Notes under the pieces: generated by a model | What the model saw: only the letters and a program-made list of their open reading frames with translations | Told to the model about the DNA's origin: nothing | Database searches by the model: none | Translations under genes and position numbers: made by a program | Assembly: GCA_019636675.1 (NCBI GenBank) | Contig: JAHBXC010000001.1 | Coordinates: 186,001-250,000, forward strand | DNA: 64,000 nucleotides | Direction: 5' to 3' | DNA from: Phycisphaeraceae bacterium | GTDB lineage: Bacteria; Planctomycetota; Phycisphaerae; Phycisphaerales; UBA1924 | In this document: positions 33,240-42,892 of the stretch, piece by piece | How positions within the stretch are numbered: the first letter of the stretch is position 1 | Layout: every line of letters starts with the position of its first letter

Positions 33240-34832
33240 TCATCGCGCGACGGGGGTGGAGCGGGTGTCCTTGAGGTGCTGGTGCATCTCGGTGAGCATG
33301 CGCTCGCGGGTGCGGGACTCGGTGGATCCATGGTCGAGCCCGGACTCGATCTGGATGTAGCCTGCGCCCTTGTCATAGCCGAGCTTCGCGACATCGGCGC
33401 GCAGGAGCTCGACGCTCTTGTTCATGAAGAAGTTGTCGGCGTCGCCCGCGATGATGCGCACGCGATCGCGCAGGATGGGGCCGAGCCGGTCGGGCGCGCC
33501 GCGGAGCATGTCGCCGATGTCGCGTGCGCGCCACTGCTCTGCGACGGAGTGATCGATCGCGCCGGTCTGGGGGTCGAAGAGCCGCGCCGGCCTGCCCTGG
33601 GAGTCGACCGGGCCGAAGGCTGCCTGCCAGGACGCGAGCTGCTTGGCAGAGGTCAGGCCGGGGCCCATGACCTCTTCCATGCGCGCCGCCTGCGAGGTGG
33701 TGCAGCGGACCTGACCGCCCTTGCGGAAGAAGGGCCGCGCCTGGCCGCTGGGGTCCGTGAAGAAGTTCGCGTCGGAGTAGATGTCCACGGATTGGAAGGC
33801 GCGGAAGTCGAGTGGGTCGGGGCTGGCGGCCCAGGCGCCGCCGAAGACATCGGGGAAGTTGACCTGCAGCCAGACGGCGCTCCAGCCGCCCGAGCCGTGG
33901 CCCCACAGGAGGCGCGCCTCGGGGTCGGCGATGAGGGAGTACCGCTCCTCGAGGATGGGGATGAGGTCGTTCACGAGGGCCTGCGCCATGGGCCCGTTGG
34001 CCGGCGAATCGGACCACAGCGAGTGGCCCCACTTCGCCTGGGGGCTGACGGTGATGACGAAGGCGTCGGTCCAGATCGCGTGGTGCTCGTCGGGGCGACG
34101 GATGCGCTCTGCGCCGAAGAGGTACGCCTCGCGATGGTCGCCGCCGAACTCGCTGGTGAGGGCGAAGCCGGGGAGGACATAGACCGCGGGGTACGACTTC
34201 TCGGGGTCGTAGTCCTTGGGGAAGGCGACGCCGATGTCGAAGCGGACATCCTCGCGACGGAAGGCGCTCATGGTCGGGCTGTCGACGCGGATGACCTCGA
34301 CGCCCGGGAGGTTGGGCAGGGGCTTGAAGCTGTTGTTGAGCAGCGGGAACTGGATGTAGGGCTCGCGGTCCTCGGCGGAGATCTCGAACACGCGCAGGGG
34401 CGAGTAGAGGTTGCTCATCTCGTGCAGCCACGAGGTGTGGGTCTGTTCGCGGTCGAGGACGACCTGGCCGCGGTACTTGCCGTTGGGGAGCTCGGAATAG
34501 GCGCCCGGGAAGCCGAGCGTGGGGCGGAATTCGATGACGTCTCCGGCCCGGGCGTTCTGGACCTGCATGCTGAACATGGGCTGGGGCTCGTCGTGGAACG
34601 GGCCGTCGGTGGGGTGGAAGGACGCCGGCAGGGCCGCGTCCTCGCGCATCAGATAGAAGGTCAGGGTCCCGGTGAAGGGGGCGCCGGTGGTCAGCGGCGG
34701 GATGGTGACCCGGACGACCGGCTCGCTCTTGGCGAGGGCCGCAGGGGAAGCGACGAGGATGCCCGCGAGGGCCGCTCCGGACAGGAGACCGGCGACCTGG
34801 GACGACACGCGTGGGCTGCTCATACGCGACAT
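33240..34832 (-). CDS. Secreted esterase-family alpha/beta hydrolase
   Basis: A 530-residue exported protein: signal peptide ending near ASPAALAKS, a beta-rich N-terminal domain (about 40-190, with IPPLTTGAPFTGTLTFYLMR), then an esterase-D-like alpha/beta hydrolase (about 200-520). The latter shows SYPAVYVLPGF, the nucleophile elbow LWGHGSGGWSAVWLQ, and a likely His near the end in IESGLDHGSTESRTRERM. The family includes acetylxylan and feruloyl esterases and mycolyltransferase-like enzymes, so the substrate is undecided. An alternative start lies three codons in. It ends 12 bases after the transporter stop (convergent). Confidence 0.85.
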   Translation of the reverse strand: MSRMSSPRVSSQVAGLLSGAALAGILVASPAALAKSEPVVRVTIPPLTTGAPFTGTLTFYLMREDAALPASFHPTDGPFHDEPQPMFSMQVQNARAGDVIEFRPTLGFPGAYSELPNGKYRGQVVLDREQTHTSWLHEMSNLYSPLRVFEISAEDREPYIQFPLLNNSFKPLPNLPGVEVIRVDSPTMSAFRREDVRFDIGVAFPKDYDPEKSYPAVYVLPGFALTSEFGGDHREAYLFGAERIRRPDEHHAIWTDAFVITVSPQAKWGHSLWSDSPANGPMAQALVNDLIPILEERYSLIADPEARLLWGHGSGGWSAVWLQVNFPDVFGGAWAASPDPLDFRAFQSVDIYSDANFFTDPSGQARPFFRKGGQVRCTTSQAARMEEVMGPGLTSAKQLASWQAAFGPVDSQGRPARLFDPQTGAIDHSVAEQWRARDIGDMLRGAPDRLGPILRDRVRIIAGDADNFFMNKSVELLRADVAKLGYDKGAGYIQIESGLDHGSTESRTRERMLTEMHQHLKDTRSTPVAR

Positions 34833-35090
34833 GGCTGCGGGGAACTCCTAGAGACCCCTGTGGGAGGGGCATTCAACGACAGGCGAGGGCTGGGAGGGCG
34901 GGACCTGGCCGCCTCTCACGCTCGGACGCGAGCCGGGGAACCGTGTTCCCGTGTCGTGACCGGCCGGCGCACCGGGAGATTCCATCGGTCCGATGGTCCG
35001 GGTCGATGAAGGGTTCCGCCCCGGCCGCTGCGTCCGAAGTCTTGCATTCGACGATTATCGGGGTACCTTGGAAAGACCGAGGAACTTCCC

Positions 35091-36011
35091 ATGCGGACCG
35101 CCTCAGCCGACAACCCCTCGCGACCGATCGCCTTCACGCTGATCGAGCTGCTCGTGGTGATCGCCATTATCGCGATCCTGATCGGGATCATCATCCCGGT
35201 GCTGGGCATCGCGCGCGCCAAGGCGCGCGACACGGTCTGCCAGGTCAATCAGCGCAATCTGGTGCAGGGCTGGCACAACTACATCGCCGACCGGCGACGG
35301 TTCCCGAACTTCGAGACCAGCACGCAGCCCCGGAACGACCCGCCCCTCGCGACGCGCTGGGGTGGTCCGGAGCCCAAGGTCACCGCCCACTTCGGGCAGA
35401 CCGTGCAGCTCACGACCCGCCCGCTCAACCAGTACCTGGGTCTCGATGATCGCTCGCGCGTGCGCATGGAAGCGTTCCGCTGCCCCCGCGACAACGGCGC
35501 CACGCACGCCGGGCTGAACATGGACCTGCGCCAGGCCGACGGGCTCAACACCGTCTACCTCGACGACGACGGCACCGACAACTCGATGTACTTCCTGCGC
35601 GGCAACTCGTACTACGCGAACGACTGGGTGTGGGCGAATGTCGGCGCCGTCGACGGCGCCGGCCCGGCCGGCTCGCGCCGCTGGAACCACTACAACGTCC
35701 CCGATCAGGTCCTCGCGTATCCCTCGGACACCATGGCGATCGCCGACGGCGGCGCGGCGTTCGCCATCTCGATGACCCCTGCCCAGCAGCGCTTCCACCA
35801 GATCGCCATGGGGTGGTGGCACGGCGAAGACCGCACCAACATGGGCATGTGGGACGGCTCGGTGAAGTTCGTGAAGTCCCATGTCGGGGGCGCCGGGCCC
35901 GAGTTCAACCGCTGGCTGATACCCGAGCGCCACAAGCCCGAGGGCACCCCCATCGCCTTCTTCTCGGCGCTGCGAAACCCCGACCTCGCGACGACCGGCC
36001 CGGACCGCTGA
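35091..36011 (+). CDS. Prepilin-type cleavage/methylation domain protein (planctomycete pseudopilin)
   Basis: A 306-residue protein with a class III signal, IAFTLIELLVVIAIIAILI, giving a mature Phe, the conserved Glu at +5 and a hydrophobic helix. The residue before the cleavage point is Ala. The C-terminal part has the planctomycete (DUF1559-like/H-X9-DG type) pattern: a late WWHGEDRTNMGMWDGSVKFV in which a His lies nine residues or so before DG. Planctomycetes carry many such proteins; their surface or secretion role is unproven. It stands alone here, away from the pilus operon, with 258 bases upstream in which I see no other gene. Confidence 0.9.
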   Translation: MRTASADNPSRPIAFTLIELLVVIAIIAILIGIIIPVLGIARAKARDTVCQVNQRNLVQGWHNYIADRRRFPNFETSTQPRNDPPLATRWGGPEPKVTAHFGQTVQLTTRPLNQYLGLDDRSRVRMEAFRCPRDNGATHAGLNMDLRQADGLNTVYLDDDGTDNSMYFLRGNSYYANDWVWANVGAVDGAGPAGSRRWNHYNVPDQVLAYPSDTMAIADGGAAFAISMTPAQQRFHQIAMGWWHGEDRTNMGMWDGSVKFVKSHVGGAGPEFNRWLIPERHKPEGTPIAFFSALRNPDLATTGPDR

Positions 36012-36029
36012 GACGCGTCGGCGCACGGG

Positions 36030-36731
36030 TCAGTCAGCAGGCAGGTCGAAAGACACCTTGAGAAGTTGCGGGTTCGACGGCGTGTTCGGCGTCGAGGTTT
36101 CGGGTTTGGCGTGTGCCTCGACCGAGCCGCGGATCCGAGGCCCTCGCGCTGTCATGTCGACGCGCGCCGTCGAGGACACGAACTCGAGCGTGTATCGCTT
36201 GCCGCCCAGCTCGAGCCCGACAACGCCCTCGCGCTTCTCGGGCGCGTCGCCTGCGCTGAAGGTCCACGGCGTGCCGTCGTCCTTGAGGGGCCACTCGCCT
36301 CGAGGAAGCCCGATGACGGCGTCGCCGCGCGCACCAGAGAGGTTGAGCGCCGCGACCAGAACGACCGTGGAGCCGTTGGGGTCGCCGGTGGAGGGAAGCG
36401 CGATGAGCCCGTCGATCGCCCAGGTCCGGCCCCCGATCGCGATGATCGCCCTGCCCTCGCTCATGGGCGCGCCCTCGGCGTCGTCGCCCTGCGAGGGGTT
36501 GCTCTCGCCGCCCCCGGCCGCAGCACCCCCACCGGCGCCAGCGCTGCCCTCTTTGTCGACCTTGCAGCCGGGGCAGAGCAGATCCTCTGCCAGATCGAGC
36601 ATGTTCTGCTCGAAGGAGAGCGACCAGTCGCAGCCAGCCATGCCCAGCGTGGCCGTTGCGAGCGCGAGGGCGCCAACGCGGGCGGCGAGTGTGTTTCGGA
36701 GTGTTGTCGTCAGCGTGGTCATTGATGCCAT
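36030..36731 (-). CDS. Lipoprotein of unknown function with Gly/Ala linker
   Basis: A 233-residue predicted lipoprotein: signal peptide with lipobox GMAGC near residue 33, then a short region with two nearby cysteines (LLCPGCKVDKEG), a Gly/Ala/Ser-rich flexible linker (about 62-80), and a beta-rich C-terminal domain (AIIAIGGRTWAIDGLIALP, GLELGGKRYTLEFVSS). The CPxC pair resembles a thiol or metal site but no family was recognised. Downstream of the convergent pseudopilin. An alternative ATG lies three codons in. Confidence 0.75.
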   Translation of the reverse strand: MASMTTLTTTLRNTLAARVGALALATATLGMAGCDWSLSFEQNMLDLAEDLLCPGCKVDKEGSAGAGGGAAAGGGESNPSQGDDAEGAPMSEGRAIIAIGGRTWAIDGLIALPSTGDPNGSTVVLVAALNLSGARGDAVIGLPRGEWPLKDDGTPWTFSAGDAPEKREGVVGLELGGKRYTLEFVSSTARVDMTARGPRIRGSVEAHAKPETSTPNTPSNPQLLKVSFDLPAD

Positions 36732-36947
36732 CCCTGGTCCTTCGTGCAGAGGAACGGCCCCCGTCGCGCTTGCCTCGCGAGCGGGTAAATCCTCCCCTGC
36801 GTAAGCCCGATACGACCGATATGTCCGGTGGGATGCGTCGGCCCATGGCCCTCGCCCCCTTCAGGCGATATCTTGCACTCGCCCAGTCCCACCCGCGATC
36901 ATCGACCCCGATGATCCTCTCCGACTCTCGTGCCCGAGGAGCTTCCC

Positions 36948-37745
36948 GTGCTGGTTTCTTCCCGCCGCTTCGTGCTCGCCCTTACTCTCGCCGCGTCGCT
37001 CCCCCTCTCGCTCGTCGGCTGCACGACGGCGCGCCACGCCAGCGCCAGCTTCGAGGCCCCTGCCCTGAGCGAGGCGTCGGTCTCCGGCCCGGCGATCGAC
37101 ATCAGCAACCTGCGAGGCAACATCGATGTGCGCATCGATCGGCGCCTGAAGGAGATCAGCGTCGAATCCAAGGTCCGCGTCGACAAGAACGGCAAGCACT
37201 TCGACCTCGACATCATAAACGAGAGCGTCGAGGTCACCTCCGAGATCCAGGATCGCGGCGGGCTGCCGGTCCTCGTCGTCACCACCACCTCCCGCCGCGA
37301 GGAGCAGGACTATTTCGTCGACCTGACGATCCGCATGCCGGCGGCCGAGGGCATTCGAATCCGCTCGGGAGGGGGCGAGATCCGCGTCTCGGGCGTTGTC
37401 GGCGCCGTCGAGATCGAGAACGCCACGGGCCCCATTGAGGTCAAGACGCCGTCGCCGATCACGCAGCCCTTCACGATCCGCACCGGCTCGGGCAATGTGT
37501 ATGTCCAGGCCCCGCCCCAGAGCACCGGGCGGGTGACGCTGAACGCGACGGGCGGGCGCACGATCCTCGAGGCCAACCAGGGCGGAGTGGTCCTCGAGAA
37601 GATCTCGACCACGATGACCCAGCTCACCGGCATCGTGAACAAGGGTCAGAACCCGATCACGGTTTCGACCGTCGACGGGAATGTGCGTCTGCTGCTGCTC
37701 GACGATCCGATGGCCCGGACGCGATTCCGTCTCGACATCCCCTGA
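36948..37745 (+). CDS. DUF4097-like beta-helical lipoprotein
   Basis: A 265-residue predicted lipoprotein (lipobox LVGC near residue 25). The rest is a regular succession of short beta strands with repeated turns (GNIDVRIDRRLKEISVESKV, GGGEIRVSGVVGAVEIENAT, GSGNVYVQAPPQSTGRVTLN, TVDGNVRLLLLDDP), as in DUF4097/putative-adhesin parallel beta proteins. The GTG start was chosen because GAGGAG lies eight bases upstream. Location is probably the outer membrane or periplasm. Function unknown. Confidence 0.8.
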   Translation: MLVSSRRFVLALTLAASLPLSLVGCTTARHASASFEAPALSEASVSGPAIDISNLRGNIDVRIDRRLKEISVESKVRVDKNGKHFDLDIINESVEVTSEIQDRGGLPVLVVTTTSRREEQDYFVDLTIRMPAAEGIRIRSGGGEIRVSGVVGAVEIENATGPIEVKTPSPITQPFTIRTGSGNVYVQAPPQSTGRVTLNATGGRTILEANQGGVVLEKISTTMTQLTGIVNKGQNPITVSTVDGNVRLLLLDDPMARTRFRLDIP

Positions 37746-37755
37746 CCCGCGCGAC

Positions 37756-38673
37756 TCAGTCGAGCGGTCGCTTCGGCCCGTTGTCCGGCCCGCCCGCGCC
37801 GCGCATCGCGTCTCTCTGCACCTGCGCCACATACCGGCACAGCTGGTCGACGACGAAACGCTCGTGGGACGGGTTGAAGCGGAAATCGAACGCGTACCCG
37901 GCATAGGTTCGCTGCGAGCTGTCGATGTGCGTGTGCACGAGGCGCGCCGTGACGCCGAGGGGCGCCGGGATCTGGGGCGTGAGATTCAGGCGCAGCCAGA
38001 AGTACGGCCCGCTCTCGAGACTTCGCGTCTCGAGCGGGTCGACCATCAGGCCAACGCCGCCGCCGCCGATGTTCACCAGCGTCGAGAAGAACGGTGGGCC
38101 GACCTCGGGCAGCAGGATCTCCTGCGCGCTGCGGCCGATTCGCCCGGCGACCGCGCCGCTGAGCAGGTCGTGGATCTCCGCCTGATTCGCCGTCTCGGCC
38201 GACACGACGGTGCGCGGGTCGAGCAAGGCGCGCACCTCGACATGCGGCAGGCGCAGGCCCATGGTGGAAACTCGATAGAACGACCGGCGCTGGCACCGTT
38301 CCACGTCGTCCGGCGCAGCGACGCGCACGCCGGCGACACCGTTTCCCCGCGCGTCCCGCGCGTTGGTCAGCCCGAGGACGCGCGTCCGGAACATCCAGCG
38401 GTTCTGCCCGATCGCGATGATCGCGACGAGCCCGACGCCGGGCGCAAAGTCGACCGGGCGACCGAGAACCATCGGGTGCTCGAGCACGATCTCCTCGTCG
38501 TTGACCGAGAACACCCGGCAACGCCAGATGAGGTCGCCCCCCGACGCGTTCGGCTCGGGCGACAGCGCGCCGTTCTCGGGCCTGGGAACGCTGATCTCCA
38601 GCCCTCCCTGACGCGAGGCGAGCTGTTCCAGACTGCGGCGCCAATGCTCCGTGCGAGATCTCGTCGCGGGCAA
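37756..38673 (-). CDS. PilZ-domain protein, predicted c-di-GMP receptor
   Basis: A 305-residue protein with a YcgR-like layout: an N-terminal beta domain (about 40-120) and a C-terminal PilZ domain. The PilZ arginine switch is RCQRRSFYRVS, and the following conserved turn reads VNIGGGGVGLMV where D/NxSxxG is usual, so the Ser is replaced by Gly. It should bind c-di-GMP if that replacement is tolerated. Translation starts at TTG with GAGGAG about eight bases upstream. An effector of c-di-GMP made or degraded elsewhere, for example by the HD-GYP protein of the pilus operon, is a reasonable inference. No flagellar genes are nearby. Confidence 0.82.
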   Translation of the reverse strand: MPATRSRTEHWRRSLEQLASRQGGLEISVPRPENGALSPEPNASGGDLIWRCRVFSVNDEEIVLEHPMVLGRPVDFAPGVGLVAIIAIGQNRWMFRTRVLGLTNARDARGNGVAGVRVAAPDDVERCQRRSFYRVSTMGLRLPHVEVRALLDPRTVVSAETANQAEIHDLLSGAVAGRIGRSAQEILLPEVGPPFFSTLVNIGGGGVGLMVDPLETRSLESGPYFWLRLNLTPQIPAPLGVTARLVHTHIDSSQRTYAGYAFDFRFNPSHERFVVDQLCRYVAQVQRDAMRGAGGPDNGPKRPLD

Positions 38674-38814
38674 CGCTCGACTCCTCGGGCTGAAGGACTC
38701 TGCACTGACCGGGACATAAGGCGACCGACAAGGGCCGTGGGGCGTCCCGGTCTCGCACTGTCGGCATGGAAAGTCTGCGTATTCACGCCCGGCGCAGGGC
38801 GCCGGTCCGAAGAA

Positions 38815-39507
38815 TCAGACTGGGCGGAATAGGAGCAGTGCGCCGGTCGGGTCGGGCTCGGGCGCCGTCCACCCGCTTGACAGCGCCAGCAGGCGCAGGG
38901 ACCCGAGCGACCACAGCCGGAGCAGGCGATCATGCTCCCGGATGCTCCAGTCGTCCGGATCGACGCGCGGGCCCCGGCGCAGCGCGACGATCTCGTCCCC
39001 CGGCGCCCAGACCATCTGCCATTGGTCGTCGTCGCTGACTCCCTCCTGCCAGTTGCCCTCGGCGACATCGCGCCAGATGTCGGCGACGAAGTTGTCGATC
39101 GCCAGCCAGCCGGGCGGGTCGAGCGCCTCGCGCAGCCGGCGCATCATCGCGGCAGCTCGAGCGACATCGTGGAACTCAAGGAAGGTGTTCCCCAGACACC
39201 ACGCGCCCTGGGCGCGCGAGGAATCTCCAAATACGAGTGGTGTCGACGCGTCCAACGCATCCGCGAGACGCGTCTCGATGCGCCGGTCATCAGCGGAGAT
39301 GGCCGAGAGCGCGCCGGGGTCGATATCAAGCCCGAGCACGCGCACCCGCTGCATCGCGCGAGCGACGCGCCCGTCGCCGCAGCCAAGATCGATGCCTCGC
39401 TCGACGCCCTCGCGCCGGCAGAGCTCGTCGAGGGCGCGGAGCTGGAGCGCGTGCGTCTCGTCGTCGAGGGGGAGCCAGTCGTCGCGTTCAGAAAAGGCCC
39501 GGCTCAT
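38815..39507 (-). CDS. Class I SAM-dependent methyltransferase
   Basis: A 230-residue methyltransferase. Motif I is RGIDLGCGDGRVARAM, followed by VLGLDIDPGALSAI (motif II acidic residue) and GAWCLGNTFLEFHDV. Together these are the standard SAM-binding fold; the substrate is not evident. The start ATG overlaps the stop of the transglutaminase-like gene by four bases, placing it at the end of a DUF58 / transglutaminase / methyltransferase run. Confidence 0.85.
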   Translation of the reverse strand: MSRAFSERDDWLPLDDETHALQLRALDELCRREGVERGIDLGCGDGRVARAMQRVRVLGLDIDPGALSAISADDRRIETRLADALDASTPLVFGDSSRAQGAWCLGNTFLEFHDVARAAAMMRRLREALDPPGWLAIDNFVADIWRDVAEGNWQEGVSDDDQWQMVWAPGDEIVALRRGPRVDPDDWSIREHDRLLRLWSLGSLRLLALSSGWTAPEPDPTGALLLFRPV

Positions 39508-41750
39508 CTGCGGGGCCTCGCGCGCTCGCGCCGCAGCTCGCGTGCGCGGCGCGCGACCTGCTCGAGGTAGCGGTCGGCGTCGGCGATCTCCCTTTCGCCC
39601 GGCTCGGCACGCCCGAAGCGGGCGCGGTAGTACAGCGACGAGAGCCCGGTCATCGCGTCGGCGAGCGCGCCGTCGATCGGGCGCAGCGACGCGGAATGAT
39701 CGAGCGCCCCCTGCCAAGGCGCGCGATCGAGCCCGCCGCGCGCGAGCGCCGCCTGCGCCGTGGCGTAACGGCGCTCGATCGCGGCCAGGCCCGGGCGCCC
39801 GGCCCCGACACGCAGCGCGCGGAGCACGCCCCACGAGAACGCCGGCAGGCGCAGTCGCCCGGCGAGAAGGCGCCACCCGAGCGTCGCGAGAAAGAGAACG
39901 GCGGCGGTCCCGGCGAACACGATCATGCCTGCGCCGAACGCGCGGAGCAGTCGCGGCACGAGCGCCGAGGGCGCCCACGGGTTCGAGCGTCTGCCGCCGC
40001 TGGATCGCTGCTCTGCGTCGTCGACGATGCCGAGCCGGGCCAGCACGCTTCGCTTCATCTGCTCATCGAAGCTCACGATGTACACGACCCAGTAGTACTC
40101 GAGCGCCTCGTACGCCTGGCGCAGGCGGTGCAGCACGCCGGTGCGCTGCGTGATGCCGAGCGCCCCGTCCAGCGAGGGCGAAGGGTCGTAGGACATCCAG
40201 ACGCCTGGCGCTGTCCGGACCTCGACCCACGCGTGCGCGTCGCGCTGGCGGACGGTGTAGTGCCCGGCCAGGTCGTTGTACTCGTGCGCGCGGTAGCCCG
40301 TGACCACGCGCGCCGATACGCCAAGACTGCGCAGCATCGCCGCCATCGCGGACGCGTACTGCTCGCAGTGGCCACGCATCCGTACTGTCAGGAAGTGCTC
40401 GATCGGATCGACGCCCACTGGAGAGGGCGTCATCTCGGTGTCGTACTGCCCGTTGCGACGGAAGTGGGTCTCGAACGCGCGCGCGATCTGCCCGTCCAAC
40501 TCGGTGAGCTCCTCGCTCGGGTCGCGCTCAAAGTCGGCGCGATCGAGGATCTCTCTCGCCAGCTCGGCGACGGCCTCCGAGACGACGATGGGACCGAGCG
40601 CTCCGCCCGGGAACCGCTGGGGAACATACTCGGGCGTCGCCTCGATCGTGTACGCGAAGCGCCCGCCGCGCCCCTCGGCACGGATGACCAGGTCCCACGA
40701 CCCGACCCGCAGGTCCGTGTCGCGGTCGAGGAGCAGCCCCACCGGGCGCATCGGCGCGAAGATGTAGTCGGTGTCCTTGTTGCGCATCGTGACGCGGTAG
40801 GTAAAGGTCGGAGCGTCGGCCCGCGAGCGGGATATCTCGTTGCGCCCCACGCCCGATCCGCGTGTCAGCGCCTGCGGGCCGGCGCCGTCGCCTCGCGTCC
40901 ACGAGAAGGACGCCGGGTCATAGGCGTCGAGGACCGCGCCGCGCAGCAGCACGGGCCGGTCCGACGCGCCGATGTTCCTGCCGTCCGAATCCGTCACCAC
41001 CAGGTCCATGACCGGTTCTTCAGAGCTTGCGAGCTGGCCGCTGCGCTGCAGCAGCACGCGGTCGGTGAACCCCGTGGTGGCGCCGTCGGCGCGCGGGTCC
41101 CACTCCCCGAGCATGTCGGCGCCCACGCCGCGAGGCATGATGAAGTACACGATGAGCGCCAGGAACAGGCAGACCGGGAGCAGTCGCAGGCAGAGCGCGC
41201 GGAGCTGGCCGATCGCTTCGCGCGGCACGGAGAGGTGTGTCGTGGTCGCGCGCTCGCCGTGCGCCCGGGCGTGGCCCCGGGCGAACTGGTGAAGGAGGAT
41301 CGTCCAGCCCGCGACCGGGATATACGCCGCCATCAGCACGCCCACGAGCAGGATGTTGCTCGTCAGGATCGAGGCGACGGCGCCGAAGACGCTCATGAGC
41401 AGCAGGAGCCCTCGCCTGTTCGTCGGGCGCGGGTCGAAGACGCGGATCACGAGGCCCCAGGCGAGCAGGTCGCCGACCGACTCGACCAGCAGCTCGCGGT
41501 CTCCTGAGACGCGGATGACCGCCCAGCCGACGACGCCCAGCGTGAGCGCGTTGAGCAGCAGCACGAAGCCCTTGGCCGCGCCGGCGTCGGCGGGCCTGGA
41601 CTCGCGTCCCGTGTGGAGCGAGAACCCCAGCACGATCAGCATGCACGCGATCAGGCCGAGGGCTGTCGCCTCGCTGGCGAGGAAGAACATCGCGGTGCTG
41701 AGCAGCGTCGTGGCGAGGATCCATTTGTCGAGCGAGCGATGAAACTTCAC
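39504..41750 (-). CDS. Membrane transglutaminase-like protein (TgpA/DUF3488 type)
   Basis: A 748-residue membrane protein. The N-terminal part (to about residue 215) is a block of hydrophobic helices, as in DUF3488/TgpA. Then comes a periplasmic region and a transglutaminase core with catalytic Cys in MRGHCEQYASAMAAMLRSLG, His in RDAHAWVEVRTAPG, and Asp in YDPSPS. A further membrane helix (about 625-650) and a cytoplasmic Arg-rich DUF4129-like tail follow. The start GTG overlaps the DUF58 gene stop. Members of this family act on envelope proteins or peptidoglycan-linked substrates, but the reaction is unproven. Confidence 0.92.
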   Translation of the reverse strand: MKFHRSLDKWILATTLLSTAMFFLASEATALGLIACMLIVLGFSLHTGRESRPADAGAAKGFVLLLNALTLGVVGWAVIRVSGDRELLVESVGDLLAWGLVIRVFDPRPTNRRGLLLLMSVFGAVASILTSNILLVGVLMAAYIPVAGWTILLHQFARGHARAHGERATTTHLSVPREAIGQLRALCLRLLPVCLFLALIVYFIMPRGVGADMLGEWDPRADGATTGFTDRVLLQRSGQLASSEEPVMDLVVTDSDGRNIGASDRPVLLRGAVLDAYDPASFSWTRGDGAGPQALTRGSGVGRNEISRSRADAPTFTYRVTMRNKDTDYIFAPMRPVGLLLDRDTDLRVGSWDLVIRAEGRGGRFAYTIEATPEYVPQRFPGGALGPIVVSEAVAELAREILDRADFERDPSEELTELDGQIARAFETHFRRNGQYDTEMTPSPVGVDPIEHFLTVRMRGHCEQYASAMAAMLRSLGVSARVVTGYRAHEYNDLAGHYTVRQRDAHAWVEVRTAPGVWMSYDPSPSLDGALGITQRTGVLHRLRQAYEALEYYWVVYIVSFDEQMKRSVLARLGIVDDAEQRSSGGRRSNPWAPSALVPRLLRAFGAGMIVFAGTAAVLFLATLGWRLLAGRLRLPAFSWGVLRALRVGAGRPGLAAIERRYATAQAALARGGLDRAPWQGALDHSASLRPIDGALADAMTGLSSLYYRARFGRAEPGEREIADADRYLEQVARRARELRRERARPRR

Positions 41751-42838
41751 GCGCCCCCCCCCGGCAGCGACGCGTCGTCGGCGTCGATCACGATCACCGC
41801 GTCGCGCGTCGCCAGATCAGCGACGCTCGCGCCGCGCGACATCGATTCCGAGGCGAGGTCGATCAGGGCCAGCGTGTCGAGCAGCGTCGCGGCGTAGGCG
41901 TCGCCCGGGCGCGCCTCGAGCAGCGTGTCGAGCGCCGGGATCGCGAGGCCGACCTCCACGCCCCCTCGTGCCGCGTGAACGATCGCGCTCGCCGCCAGAC
42001 TGATCGCTCGCTCGTCGAGCGCGTCGCGCGCCGGCCCTGCAGGCCCGCGCGAGAGTCGCAGCGCCACGATGACCCGCGTCGAGTCCGGCGCCGCGTGCTC
42101 ACGCACCATGAGCGCGCCCGTCCTGGCGCTGGCGGCCCACGCGACCCGGCGGACGCTATCGCCCGGCGTGTACTCGCGGATGCCGAAGAACTCTTCGCCC
42201 CCACCCACGCGACGCGCCGCGTTCTCGAGCTCGAGCGAGCGTCGCGCCAGCCGGCGGCGCAGCGCGTCGGGCATCTCGACCAGCGCGGGGCGCACGATCA
42301 CCTCGCGCCAGCCCTCTCTCGCCGGCGCCGGCATGAACGACACGCTCTTCTTCACCGCCCCGAACGGGAAGCTCGTCGTGATCCGCGCAGGGCCCAGCGA
42401 CCAGCGGCCGCGCTTCGAGGGAACCACGATCGCTTCGGCGTGCGCCGTGCGCCGACGCCCCACGAACGCGAGGAACGCCCTGGGCTGCGGCATGCCGGCG
42501 GGCCACGTCGGGTTCGCCCCTGCGCCGACGCCGCCGCGGCGCAGCTCTTCGATCTGCAGCGCGAACGCCGGGATGCCCTTCCCAAGATGCTCGACCTCGT
42601 ACACGATGCGGAGCGGCGAGCCGACGTAGGCCTCCCCCACCGACGATCGCCGGAGTCGGACGCGCATCAGCGCCGAGCCGCTGACGAAGCCCGACGCGAT
42701 CAGCGCCGCCAGCGCCACGCCGAACCCGAAGAAGAGCAGGTTGTTCTGGCTGTTGATCGCGCCGATGCCCAGCAGCACGGTGACGCCCGCGAACAGGACG
42801 AAGGACATCGTGAAGTGGTACTTCCGGGCGATCCTCAT
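41747..42838 (-). CDS. DUF58 domain-containing protein
   Basis: A 363-residue protein with two N-terminal hydrophobic segments (about residues 10-52, FVLFAGVTVLLGIGAIN and LLFFGFGVALAALIA) and a DUF58 domain containing FFGIREYTPGDSVRRVAWAA and SARTGALMVREHA. DUF58 proteins have a von Willebrand A-like fold and usually work with a MoxR-type AAA ATPase. They commonly occur next to transglutaminase-like proteins, as here. No MoxR gene is adjacent in this window. Confidence 0.9.
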   Translation of the reverse strand: MRIARKYHFTMSFVLFAGVTVLLGIGAINSQNNLLFFGFGVALAALIASGFVSGSALMRVRLRRSSVGEAYVGSPLRIVYEVEHLGKGIPAFALQIEELRRGGVGAGANPTWPAGMPQPRAFLAFVGRRRTAHAEAIVVPSKRGRWSLGPARITTSFPFGAVKKSVSFMPAPAREGWREVIVRPALVEMPDALRRRLARRSLELENAARRVGGGEEFFGIREYTPGDSVRRVAWAASARTGALMVREHAAPDSTRVIVALRLSRGPAGPARDALDERAISLAASAIVHAARGGVEVGLAIPALDTLLEARPGDAYAATLLDTLALIDLASESMSRGASVADLATRDAVIVIDADDASLPGGGA

Positions 42839-42892
42839 CGGTCACACTGTACGACACCGACGCGCCGCAGGATTCGGCGCGGCTCTGGCGGG

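Noticed and set aside
37756..38673. Starting the PilZ gene at an internal ATG
   Set aside because: The TTG has a clear GAGGAG site at good spacing, and an internal start would remove part of the N-terminal domain.
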